Of a stretch of 12,789 nt of DNA, positions 1 through 6,652 are shown in pieces (the stretch's first letter is position 1; each line of letters begins with the position of its first letter). A program made the position numbers and the translations under genes. The notes beneath the pieces were generated by a model. It ran no database searches. It had not been told where the DNA came from and saw nothing but the letters and a program-made list of their open reading frames with translations. Source of the stretch: DATBFX01 sp036558305 (GTDB taxonomy: Bacteria; Chloroflexota; Chloroflexia; Thermomicrobiales; UBA6265); contig DATBFX010000510.1 of the NCBI GenBank assembly GCA_036558305.1, positions 1 to 12,789 of the forward strand, written 5' to 3'.

Positions 1-1081
1 AGAACGCCTCCGACGAGATCCCCGGTGTCCCGGCCGGCAGCCCGTAGAGCGGACCGACGTGCTCGGACCAGACGACCTCGCCGGTCGGGATGTGCCGTTC
101 CCACGTTCCCATCGACGCATTCTCGAGCGCCAGCCGGAGCCGCGCTTCTGCCGTGCGGACCGCCGACTCGGTGCGGCATCGTTCGGCGAACTGGCCGATC
201 CGCAGCCCGAACAGATCGCCCAGCCGCTCGAGGTCGGGATCCGGGTTGCGACGCCGGCGGTCGACGAATTCCATGACCCCCAGGACCTCGTCGCCTGCGC
301 GCAGGGGTAACGCCAGAACCGAGCGGACCCCGGCGGCAACGGCGTCGCCATACCCGGCGGGGACGGTGGAGGCCGTCAGATCCGGCGCGTAGACCGTGGT
401 CACCGTTGTCCGAGCGCGGCCGATCGGATCGGGGTCGCCGGCCGGTCCACGCGTCCGCCGCGCCGCGACGAAACCGGCGAGCGGCGAATCCGGTGCGTGC
501 CAGACGTCCGTCGCCACCAGGTCGTTCCGTACCGGATCGGTTTGCCAGAGGAGACCCGCTTCCCACCCCAGGCTCTCGCCGGTGACCTGCACAATCTGGG
601 CAGCGACTCGCGACCAGTCGGCGCCGGCCAACAGGCGCGCCAACCGCAACTCGCCGTCACGCCGGTGCGCGGCAACGACGCTGTCGGTGACGTCCCGGAA
701 CAGGTTGACCGCCACCCGCTCGTCTCCGCCGTGGCGGCACAGCGGGAAGGCGCGGATCGTCGCCCACCGTTCCTCGTCGGTGGCAAGCACCCGGAAGCGG
801 AGCAGCAACTCGGACGCGTCCGAACCATTGCCCAGGACGCGGCGCCCCGGTAGGCGATCGAACGGCAAGGGCTCCCCGTGCTCGTCGAAGACGGCGAAGT
901 GCTCCAGCACCTCGGACGGTCTGGCCGCGAGGAGTTCGGCGGCACTCGCGAACCCGAGGAGACGCGCCGCGACCGCGTTGGCGTAGACAAAGCGGTCGTC
1001 GACCCCCTGGGCGGTCACGCCGTCGGAAATCCCATCGAGCAGGGCGGCGAAGTCGGCCGCGCCCAGACCGTCGACGAGCAT
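1..1081 (-). CDS. PAS-GAF-PAS sensor protein, C-terminus beyond left edge (probable histidine kinase or other signal output)
   Basis: The reading frame is open from an ATG at 1081 to the window edge (360 codons). A strong Shine-Dalgarno, GGAGG, lies 6 bases before the ATG and fixes the start. Residues about 1-125 form a PAS domain: an LLDGISDGVTAQ start, a YANAVAARLLGF core, and an end in NLFRDVTD, the usual PAS-to-next-domain transition. Residues about 140-300 form a GAF domain with the hallmark pattern GVRSVLALPLRAGDEVLGVMEF. Residues from about 312 begin a second PAS domain (LRLALENASMGTWER, then VVWSEHV). No signal peptide or membrane segment is visible, so a cytosolic sensor is expected. 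The output domain lies outside the window; histidine kinase is the commonest partner of this layout, but a GGDEF or other output is possible. The receiver protein just upstream on the same strand suggests a shared phosphorelay. Confidence 0.9.
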   Translation of the reverse strand, partial: MLVDGLGAADFAALLDGISDGVTAQGVDDRFVYANAVAARLLGFASAAELLAARPSEVLEHFAVFDEHGEPLPFDRLPGRRVLGNGSDASELLLRFRVLATDEERWATIRAFPLCRHGGDERVAVNLFRDVTDSVVAAHRRDGELRLARLLAGADWSRVAAQIVQVTGESLGWEAGLLWQTDPVRNDLVATDVWHAPDSPLAGFVAARRTRGPAGDPDPIGRARTTVTTVYAPDLTASTVPAGYGDAVAAGVRSVLALPLRAGDEVLGVMEFVDRRRRNPDPDLERLGDLFGLRIGQFAERCRTESAVRTAEARLRLALENASMGTWERHIPTGEVVWSEHVGPLYGLPAGTPGISSEAF

Positions 1082-1275
1082 CCAGCACCTCCGCAGCGGA
1101 TGAGGTGGTCGGCGGCGTCGTCGGGGAGGGTGGGTGGCGCCGCCATCCGTGCCGCCTCGTCGCCGTCGTCTCGACGGCGGCTCGGAAGACGCAAGGGTAT
1201 GCTCCTGGCGAGTCGAGCGTCCACGTCTCGGCGCGCCGCCCCAACGCCCCGTTGCGCCCGCCGCCGGTCCTCCCG

Positions 1276-1707
1276 CTACGGCCGCGATCCGCGAAGCACC
1301 CGCACGAGGTCGTCGAGATCGAACGGTTTGTAGAGGACGGAGCAATTCCACCGGCGCAGATTCGACGCCATCGCGTCGACCATGTGGTACGCGGCCGTGG
1401 CGACCACGACCGGGATCGCCGACGTCCGCGGATCGGCCTTGAGTTGGTCGAGAAACCGCGGTCCGAGCACCTGGCCGCCGAAGACCAGATCGAGCAGGAT
1501 CAGACTGGGGTCGAGGGCGACGATTGGGTCGCACGTGTCGACGGTTCGGTGCCAGGTCGTGGTCCGGAATCCGATTTCGTCGATGACCTCCTGGTAGAGC
1601 ACGCGCAGGCTCTCGTCGTCGTCGATGACCAGGACGTGCGGCTGCGCGGTCCTCGGGGTCCAGTCGGCCCGTCCCAGGTCCGATCCTCGGCAGAGCGCTG
1701 AGTGCAT
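1276..1707 (-). CDS. single-domain response regulator (CheY-like receiver)
   Basis: The protein has 143 residues with the start at 1707. The receiver fold spans about residues 23-140. The acidic pair is in VLVIDDDESLR (D30/D31), the phosphoacceptor is D73 in LILLDLVF, the conserved Thr is T104 in VVATAA, and the Lys is K127 in the classical YKPFDLDDL end. No DNA-binding or enzymatic output domain follows, so it acts by protein contact or as a phosphorelay intermediate. Its partner is probably the PAS-GAF-PAS sensor that begins 194 bases downstream on the same strand. The start is not certain. An in-frame ATG at 1767 would add 20 residues of low-complexity sequence, but that stretch overlaps a perfect 11-bp inverted repeat and looks non-coding. 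The SD before 1707 (a GGGG run about 6 bases upstream) is weak. Family membership is near certain; the start is about 70 percent. Confidence 0.94.
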   Translation of the reverse strand: MHSALCRGSDLGRADWTPRTAQPHVLVIDDDESLRVLYQEVIDEIGFRTTTWHRTVDTCDPIVALDPSLILLDLVFGGQVLGPRFLDQLKADPRTSAIPVVVATAAYHMVDAMASNLRRWNCSVLYKPFDLDDLVRVLRGSRP

Positions 1708-1754
1708 GGCTACCCCGGCCGCCTCATCCCCTCCAGCTCGCCGTGAGGACGGCA

Positions 1755-1791
1755 CGACGGGCGCCATCGCGGCTGGTCGCGGCGCCCGTCG
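1755..1791. repeat. perfect 11-bp inverted repeat (hairpin 1 of 4)
   Basis: CGACGGGCGCC (1755-1765) and GGCGCCCGTCG (1781-1791) are exact reverse complements around a 15-base loop. It lies 48 bases upstream of the response-regulator start, inside its probable 5' leader. There is no T-run on either side beyond TTT on the plus strand, so it is not a classical terminator. It could be a leader structure or protein-binding dyad. Confidence 0.75.
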
Positions 1792-1796
1792 CGCCT

Positions 1797-1818
1797 TTCG
1801 GGGCAGCGCTACCCCGAA
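1797..1818. repeat. perfect 7-bp inverted repeat (hairpin 2 of 4)
   Basis: TTCGGGG (1797-1803) pairs with CCCCGAA (1812-1818) around an 8-base loop that itself contains the palindrome AGCGCT. It begins 5 bases after hairpin 1, so the two could stack in an RNA of either strand. Confidence 0.65.
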
Positions 1819-1840
1819 CGAGGAGAGGGAAGGGGATATG

Positions 1841-1864
1841 GATGCGGGCGGAATCGCCCGCATC
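1841..1864. repeat. perfect 10-bp inverted repeat with 4-base loop (hairpin 3 of 4)
   Basis: GATGCGGGCG (1841-1850), loop GAAT, then CGCCCGCATC (1855-1864): an exact, tight GC-rich stem-loop. On the plus strand it is preceded by a purine-rich tract (GGAGAGGGAAGGGG) and followed by GTTAATAAT, an A/T-rich but not poly-T sequence. It could be a factor-independent terminator with a poor tail, an element of a structured leader, or a regulator site. Confidence 0.75.
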
Positions 1865-1915
1865 GTTAATAATCGTGAACGCGTCGGTCCCTCGTGGTTA
1901 GTTTCCCACCAACAA

Positions 1916-1932
1916 CCGATGCCCACCATCGG
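1916..1932. repeat. 6-bp dyad in AT-rich island (hairpin 4 of 4)
   Basis: CCGATG (1916-1921) and CATCGG (1927-1932) flank a 5-base loop, CCCAC. It sits within the least GC-rich stretch of the window, followed by GGATTTCCCTAATTTCATCA. The composition contrast with its surroundings suggests a regulatory region rather than coding DNA; the stem alone is short enough to arise by chance. Confidence 0.45.
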
Positions 1933-2182
1933 GGATTTCCCTAATTTCATCACAAAAGAGCAGCAGGATGCCGCGTACTTGCGGGGATGACCCGAGACGA
2001 TTGGGCCGCCGGCGCACGCGCACGACCCGTCGCCTCGGCGGATTGGACGCCGCGCCCGGTACAAGATCCGTGCGGCGGCAGCGTCCGTCCGCCGGCGCTG
2101 CTCCGCCGTGCCGAATCGCGGCGACCGTCGGTGCCGCCACGCCGGCGTCCACCCGGCGACGCCTCGCGCGCACGGTTCCGCC

Positions 2183-2210
2183 TTGACACCCACTCCCGGC
2201 GCGGTATGCT
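2183..2210 (+). promoter_or_regulatory. sigma-70-type promoter for the propeller-CapA operon
   Basis: A perfect -35 hexamer, TTGACA (2183-2188), is followed after 16 bases by TATGCT (2205-2210), which matches four of six -10 consensus bases including the key first TA and last T. Transcription would start near 2217, leaving a leader of about 170 bases before the GTG at 2386. Such a -35 match is rare in this GC-rich sequence, and its placement before the only plus-strand operon nearby supports it. Confidence 0.7.
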
Positions 2211-2385
2211 TGCCCCATTCCGGACCCGTGCTGGCATGCGGTCGCACGCCCTCGGGTCGTGCGCGAGACGCCGCGTTCCCGCCCGATGCTCGTGGCGCTC
2301 GGCGGTCCGCTAGTGGTCGTCCTGGATCGATGGCCCGTCCCGGCCGATTGCCGCGCGGTCGCCCGGCGGGAGCGAGGAATCCCCG

Positions 2386-5052
2386 GTGAGCCGACTCCGC
2401 TGTCTCGCCCTCGGTGCCGTTCTCGTCCTGACGTTGGCCGACCTGGTCGCGGTCGCGCCGTCTGCGCAGGCTGCCGGCTCGGTCTCGGTCACCGCCTTCA
2501 ACTGCGCCGCCACCGTCGATCCGGCCAGCACCGACCCCGCCGCCTTCGCCGCCGCCTGCACCCAGGAAGCCGACGGGCTCACCTTCGCCCTGACCGCCGG
2601 TGGGATCCCCCCCCGCCGGCGCGCCACCGCCCCCGGTCAACCCGCTGCCTGGCCCGGTGTCACCGGCGATTTCACCCTGTCTCTCGAAACCCCGAAGGGC
2701 GAACCCGCCGTCGCCTTCTGCCAGAGCAACGGCGGCACTCCCCAGCGGTTCGATGCCCCCGCCGGCGAGATCAAAAGCACCCTGCCGGCCGACACCGCCC
2801 TCGCCTGCACCTGGTACCGCCTCCCTGCCGCTCAACCGACCCCCAAACCATCGCCGCCGCCGACCTCCACGCCGCAACCGACCGCGCCGCCGAAACCGAC
2901 CTCCCCGCCCACTTCCACCCCGCAGCCGACGGCGACGCCCACCCAGGCCGCCAGCCCGACCGCGACCCAGTTCCCCACCGCCACCCCCTTCCCGACGCCG
3001 GCCGCGACCGCCACCCCCGCGGTCACCCCAACCCCGACCAAACCCGCCCTGCCCACCCCGATCGACACCGGGCCGCCCGAGATGTTCCGCGGCGATCCCG
3101 TCCACACCGGTCGCCAGGCCGATCAGGGACCGGCCGGCGACCCCGTCCTCCTCTGGCGCTACCCGCTCGGCAAGGACCAGAGCTCGTCGCCCATCGTCGC
3201 CGCCGGCACCGTCTACGTCGGTGCCGAAGACGGGCTCTACGCCATCGACGCGGCGTCGGGGACCGTCCGCTGGCTCTTCCCGACCGAACTGCCGATCACC
3301 GCCACGCCGGCGGTCGTCGCCGGCGTCGTCTACGTCGGCGGCCAGGACGGCATCTTCTACGCCGTCGACGCCGGCACCGGACTGGAGCGCTGGCGGTTCC
3401 CCACCGGCTCCCGGATCCGCGCCTCGGCCGTCGTCGCCGACGGCGTCGTCTACTTCACCAGTTACGACGCCAACGCCTACGCCCTCGACGCCGAGACCGG
3501 CGAGGAGCGCTGGAGCACCCAACACCTCGGCGACGATTTCACCTCGTCGCCTGCCCTCGCCGATGGCACCCTTTTCGTCGGTGTCGGCGACCTCGACGGC
3601 GGCTGGATCTACGCCCTCGACGCCTCCACCGGCGAACCCATCTGGCGCCGCCAGGTCGCCGCCACCGTCGGCTCGTCGCCGACGATCCTCGGCGGCGTCG
3701 TCTACGCCGGCAGCGACGACGGGTTCCTCTACGGGTTCGACGTCAAATCGAACAAACGGGTCTGCAGGTTCGAGACCGGCAAAATCATCCGTTCATCGCC
3801 GGCCGCCCTCGACGGCGTGATCGTCATCGGCAACCGCGCCGGCCAACTCTACGCCGTCAACGCCGGCAACAGTTGCCAACAACTCTGGCAGTTCTCGGCC
3901 GGCGACTGGATCGACTCCTCCCCCGCCGTCGCCGGCGGCACCCTCTACGTCGGCAGCAAGGACAACTTCCTCTACGCCCTCAACTCCGGTACCGGCGAGG
4001 TGCTCTGGAAATTCGAGGTGGGTCTCGCCGTCTTCTCCTCACCGGTCGTCGCCGACGGCGTCGTCTACTTCACCAGCCGCGACGGCTACCTCTACGCCCT
4101 CGGCGGCACCGACAACCAGGGCGCCTCCGCCCCGCCGCCCGCCGACGCCGCCCGTCCCCCCGATCTCCCCGTCGAGTTGTTCGTCGGCGACGCGCGCTAC
4201 CGCCTCGATCGGGTGGTCACGCTCGACCGGACCGCCTTGCAACCGCTCGGCAAGATCGGCCAACTCCAACTCTTCGCGCACGACGTCCAGGACCCGACCG
4301 CGCCGATCTACACCAATCGCCCGCCCCAACACCAGGGCGACGATGAGGACACCTCCATCCTCGTCCGCTACCTACCAGAACGGATCGGCGCCGCCCAAAA
4401 GGCCTGCCCCGCCGAGCAGAAGAGCGCCGCCGGCCAGATCCAGACGCCCAACAACGACACCTACGTCTTCGCCGGTCCCGAGACCGACTCCACGACGGAC
4501 CAGTTGACCCAGGTGACCGATAGCCCGGATCTCGGGGCGATCTACGCCGTGTCCGACCAACCGCCCGTCGAGGACCTCTTCGCCGACACCCCCGACGGGC
4601 TGCAACGTTTCGTCCTCCTCGACGCGGACGGGCTCCCCGAGGCGCTTCGGGGCAACTTCCCCTTCGCCGGCCAGACCTACGCCTTCGCCGAGGACGTGAC
4701 CGGCCAGACCGACAAGAACAAACTCGTCCGCATCGGCTGCGCCGGTCCCTTCGCCGTCGCGGCGACGACGGACACCGCCAAACCGCCCTTCGGCCGCATC
4801 TACGCCGTCATCGCCGACAAAGTGCTGGCCTTCGATCCGGTCGCGAGCCCAAGCCCCGCAAGCGCGTCCGTGTTCACGGACGATGCCGTGGTCGTGGGTG
4901 TGGTGCCCGTCCTGATGATCTTCGCGCTGGGCAAAGGGCGGACACGGCGGTCTGCCCCGACGACTTCTCGACACCAACCCCGTAGGGGCGGACCGCCGTG
5001 TCCGCCCTGCCCGAATGCCGCAACGCCGAACGAGGCAGGGCATGCACCGTAG
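2386..5052 (+). CDS. secreted PQQ-like (BamB/YncE-type) beta-propeller surface protein
   Basis: The protein has 888 residues starting at GTG, with SD GAGG 8 bases upstream. Residues 1-30 are a Sec signal peptide (hydrophobic core, then SAQA-AG). Residues about 31-145 form a small domain with spaced cysteines (FNC, AAC, AFC, LAC), probably disulphide-bonded and of unknown function. Residues about 149-225 are a Pro/Thr-rich linker of the PTPTA kind. Residues about 234-575 form a beta-propeller: eight motifs of the type LYAIDAASGTVRW recur (IFYAVDAGTGLERW, AYALDAETGEERW, IYALDASTGEPIW and others), each preceded by SSPxVxxGxVYVG. The last strand pattern (YLYALGG) closes the ring with VLLWRY at its start. 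Residues about 590-830 are an unrecognised C-terminal region. A short hydrophobic run (about 834-848, VVVGVVPVLMIFAL) followed by KGRTRR may be a membrane anchor. The last roughly 35 residues are encoded by a palindromic repeat and look adventitious. No catalytic function can be assigned; a binding or structural role at the cell surface is inferred. It overlaps the CapA gene. Confidence 0.92.
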   Translation: MSRLRCLALGAVLVLTLADLVAVAPSAQAAGSVSVTAFNCAATVDPASTDPAAFAAACTQEADGLTFALTAGGIPPRRRATAPGQPAAWPGVTGDFTLSLETPKGEPAVAFCQSNGGTPQRFDAPAGEIKSTLPADTALACTWYRLPAAQPTPKPSPPPTSTPQPTAPPKPTSPPTSTPQPTATPTQAASPTATQFPTATPFPTPAATATPAVTPTPTKPALPTPIDTGPPEMFRGDPVHTGRQADQGPAGDPVLLWRYPLGKDQSSSPIVAAGTVYVGAEDGLYAIDAASGTVRWLFPTELPITATPAVVAGVVYVGGQDGIFYAVDAGTGLERWRFPTGSRIRASAVVADGVVYFTSYDANAYALDAETGEERWSTQHLGDDFTSSPALADGTLFVGVGDLDGGWIYALDASTGEPIWRRQVAATVGSSPTILGGVVYAGSDDGFLYGFDVKSNKRVCRFETGKIIRSSPAALDGVIVIGNRAGQLYAVNAGNSCQQLWQFSAGDWIDSSPAVAGGTLYVGSKDNFLYALNSGTGEVLWKFEVGLAVFSSPVVADGVVYFTSRDGYLYALGGTDNQGASAPPPADAARPPDLPVELFVGDARYRLDRVVTLDRTALQPLGKIGQLQLFAHDVQDPTAPIYTNRPPQHQGDDEDTSILVRYLPERIGAAQKACPAEQKSAAGQIQTPNNDTYVFAGPETDSTTDQLTQVTDSPDLGAIYAVSDQPPVEDLFADTPDGLQRFVLLDADGLPEALRGNFPFAGQTYAFAEDVTGQTDKNKLVRIGCAGPFAVAATTDTAKPPFGRIYAVIADKVLAFDPVASPSPASASVFTDDAVVVGVVPVLMIFALGKGRTRRSAPTTSRHQPRRGGPPCPPCPNAATPNEAGHAP
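4936..5007. repeat. palindromic repeat element, 23-bp arms, inside the 3' end of the propeller gene
   Basis: The left arm (4936-4958) begins GGGCGGACACGGCGGTC and ends GCCCC; the right arm (4985-5007) is its reverse complement with a single mismatch (22 of 23 positions). The loop is 26 bases (4959-4984). Pairing can be extended by GGGC (4929-4932) with GCCC (5009-5012) across small bulges. The right-arm lead-in GTAGGGGCGGACC resembles short interspersed palindromes scattered through many Chloroflexi and other genomes; that family link is from memory, not tested. It is translated as part of the propeller protein and includes no stop codon in that frame. Confidence 0.85.
5004..5041 (+). promoter_or_regulatory. 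stem that can sequester the CapA Shine-Dalgarno
   Basis: GCCCTGCC (5004-5011) is the exact reverse complement of GGCAGGGC (5034-5041), which ends immediately before the CapA ATG at 5042 and covers most of its SD region (GAGGCAGGG). The loop is 22 bases. Bases 5004-5007 are also used by the right arm of the larger palindrome, so the two structures are mutually exclusive. A regulatory effect is inferred, not shown. Confidence 0.45.
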
Positions 5053-6652
5053 CATCTCCCCCCTCACCACCCGCCTCCGCCAGCACAGCGACCGCCGCGG
5101 CTTCCTCTTCGGCGCCGCCGGCCTCGGCGTCGCCGGCCTCGGCGCGATCGCCGGCGCCTCCATGCTGCGCGGTGGGGATACTCCAAACGTCCCCGCAACC
5201 TCCGTCCCCGACCCCACCGCCACCACCGCCCCAACCGACACCACCCTCGCCCAACAACCGCCGGCAACCCCAACCGGTCTGACCAGCGCCCGCCTCCAAC
5301 CCGCCGTCCAGGTCGTCGCCGACCTCCCCGCCGGCATGGCCCTCGTCTCCTCGCCCCGGTTGCCCCTCTTCGGCGTCGGCGGCGCCGAGGTGGCGAAACT
5401 CCTCGGCGGCCAGATCCCGACCTGGCTCGAGGTCGGTTCCCCGATCGACCTCCCCGTCGAACCGATCGCCCTCGACGGCCAGGTCCCCGACGCTGCGACT
5501 CCGACCGCGACCTTCACCTCGTACGACGAGCTCGCCGCCGAACTCGCCCGCCGGCCCGGCGCCGTCGCCCTCGTCCCCGCCGACCAGGTCGACTTCCGCG
5601 CCAACGTCCTCGCCGTCGACGGCTACGATCCCGTTCGCCAACCGGCCAAAGACGCCGATCCCGTGTTCCGCATCGGCGTCGTCGGCGACATCGTCCCCGG
5701 CCGCAACGTCCACTTCAAAATGGTCCAGTACGGCGACCACACCCACCCCTTCCTCAAGGTCGCCGCCGAGCTCAACTCCTACGACCTCGCCTTCGCCAAC
5801 CTGGAGGGCAACCTCTCCAGCAACATCGAACCGCCCACCGACGCCCACACCTTCTCCTTCGTCTCCACCCCCGACATGCTCGACGGGTTCAAACTGGCCG
5901 GATTCGACGCCGTCAGTCTCGCCAACAACCACAGCACCTGGAACAGCGCCGGTTGGGGCACCAGCGCCCTCATCGACACCATGGACTCGCTCGACGCCGC
6001 CGGCGTCGCCCGCTTCGGCGCCGGCCACAACCTCGACGAGGCCCGCGGCGCCTGGACGACCAAGCTCAAAGGCCAGCGCGTCGCCATCCTCGGCATCGAC
6101 GGCGTCACCGCCAACGAGCAGGGCCGCGACCAGGGCGCCACCGTCCAGAACACCGCCCTCGGCGAAGGCGAGTACGCCGGCGCCGGTCCCGACCAACCCG
6201 GTACCAACCCCTTCACCCAGGACCAGTTCGTCGCCGACATCGAATCGCTCAGCGCCGACTACGACGTCGTCATCCCCTACTTCCACTTCGGCGTCGAATA
6301 CGTCGCCGTCGCCCCCGATTGGGCCGTCGCCGGCGCCCGCGCCGCCATCGACGCCGGCGCCACGATGGTTCTGACCAACCACCCCCACGTCATCCAAGGC
6401 ATGGAGATCTACTCGGGCAAACCGATCGTCTACTCGATGGGCAACTTCATCTTCGACCAGATGTTCAGCGTCGAAGTCCGCGAGGGCTTCATCCTCGAAA
6501 TCGTCCTCCGCGGCAACAAGGTCGTCGCCCTCCGCCCCCGCGGTGTGGAAATCGAAGACTTCAACCAACCGCGCTTCATGTCCGCCGGCGAACACGCCTC
6601 CCTCATGGACCGCTTCTGGACCTCGACCGACCGCCTGGCGAATAGGCGATAG
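5042..6652 (+). CDS. Tat-exported CapA-family protein (poly-gamma-glutamate synthesis type) with N-terminal binding-protein-like domain
   Basis: The protein has 536 residues. The start at 5042 is chosen for its SD (GAGG, 6 bases upstream); an ATG at 5015 is in frame but has no SD. It overlaps the propeller stop by 11 bases, suggesting translational coupling. Residues 17-42 are a twin-arginine signal (DRRGFLF followed by an Ala/Gly-rich hydrophobic core), so export of a folded, perhaps metal-loaded, protein is expected. Residues about 48-80 are a Pro/Thr-rich linker. Residues about 85-205 resemble part of a phosphate-binding-protein-like fold (KLLGGQIPTWLEVG, then GAVALVPADQV). Residues about 208-490 form the CapA metallophosphatase-like domain: GD (215-216), NLEGN, NNH (295-297), HFGVEY (415-420), HPH (447-449) and YSMGNFIFDQ (464-473). 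CapA proteins are linked to capsular polyglutamate, but no capB or capC is nearby, so the substrate here is open. The TAG stop lies inside a repeat arm. Confidence 0.93.
   Translation: MHRSISPLTTRLRQHSDRRGFLFGAAGLGVAGLGAIAGASMLRGGDTPNVPATSVPDPTATTAPTDTTLAQQPPATPTGLTSARLQPAVQVVADLPAGMALVSSPRLPLFGVGGAEVAKLLGGQIPTWLEVGSPIDLPVEPIALDGQVPDAATPTATFTSYDELAAELARRPGAVALVPADQVDFRANVLAVDGYDPVRQPAKDADPVFRIGVVGDIVPGRNVHFKMVQYGDHTHPFLKVAAELNSYDLAFANLEGNLSSNIEPPTDAHTFSFVSTPDMLDGFKLAGFDAVSLANNHSTWNSAGWGTSALIDTMDSLDAAGVARFGAGHNLDEARGAWTTKLKGQRVAILGIDGVTANEQGRDQGATVQNTALGEGEYAGAGPDQPGTNPFTQDQFVADIESLSADYDVVIPYFHFGVEYVAVAPDWAVAGARAAIDAGATMVLTNHPHVIQGMEIYSGKPIVYSMGNFIFDQMFSVEVREGFILEIVLRGNKVVALRPRGVEIEDFNQPRFMSAGEHASLMDRFWTSTDRLANRR

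Larger units (their letters stand above)
1708..2385. other. 678-base intergenic region between divergent transcription units
   Basis: No convincing gene was found on either strand; ORFs here have atypical Arg-rich or Ala-rich composition and no recognisable motif. Starting at the response-regulator side it holds a perfect 11-bp inverted repeat (1755-1791), a 7-bp one (1797-1818), a purine-rich stretch (1819-1839), a 10-bp one (1841-1864), an AT-richer island (about 1865-1975) with a 6-bp dyad (1916-1932), GC-rich sequence without clear signals, the plus-strand promoter 2183-2210, and a leader of about 170 bases to the propeller gene. The leader contains a 6-bp stem, CGCACG (2243-2248) with CGTGCG (2258-2263). 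I could not pick out a clean minus-strand promoter for the response regulator. Confidence 0.7.

Noticed and set aside
1015..1224. Small minus-strand ORF (69 codons) between sensor and regulator
   Set aside because: It overlaps the sensor start, has no SD and no recognisable features; the sensor has a strong SD of its own.
1898..2218. Minus-strand 106-codon ORF in the intergenic region
   Set aside because: Arg-rich composition, overlap with the plus promoter and the AT-rich island, and no homology I can recognise.
2832..3107. Val/Gly-repeat minus-strand ORF (91 codons)
   Set aside because: It is the antisense of the Pro/Thr stalk codons of the propeller gene; the repeat is a by-product of that linker.
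1708..3525. Upstream extension of the response-regulator frame to 749 codons
   Set aside because: The extension is Gly/Arg-rich antisense of the propeller gene plus intergenic hairpins; the receiver domain alone accounts for the conserved part.
2259..4346. Plus-strand 695-codon frame overlapping the propeller gene
   Set aside because: Arg/His/Pro-rich out-of-frame reading with no motif, while the overlapping frame has eight propeller repeats and a signal peptide.
4936..5007. CRISPR repeat or insertion-sequence end
   Set aside because: A single palindrome with no spacer series, no transposase and no target-site duplication that I could see; an interspersed palindromic repeat fits better.
5015..5041. 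CapA start at the upstream ATG 5015
   Set aside because: No SD precedes it and it would add nine residues before the Tat region; ATG 5042 has GAGG at the right distance.
4874..6595. Long minus-strand open frame (573 codons) opposite CapA
   Set aside because: The product is Asp/Val/Gly/Glu-rich low-complexity sequence mirroring the CapA codons; CapA motifs on the plus strand are complete.
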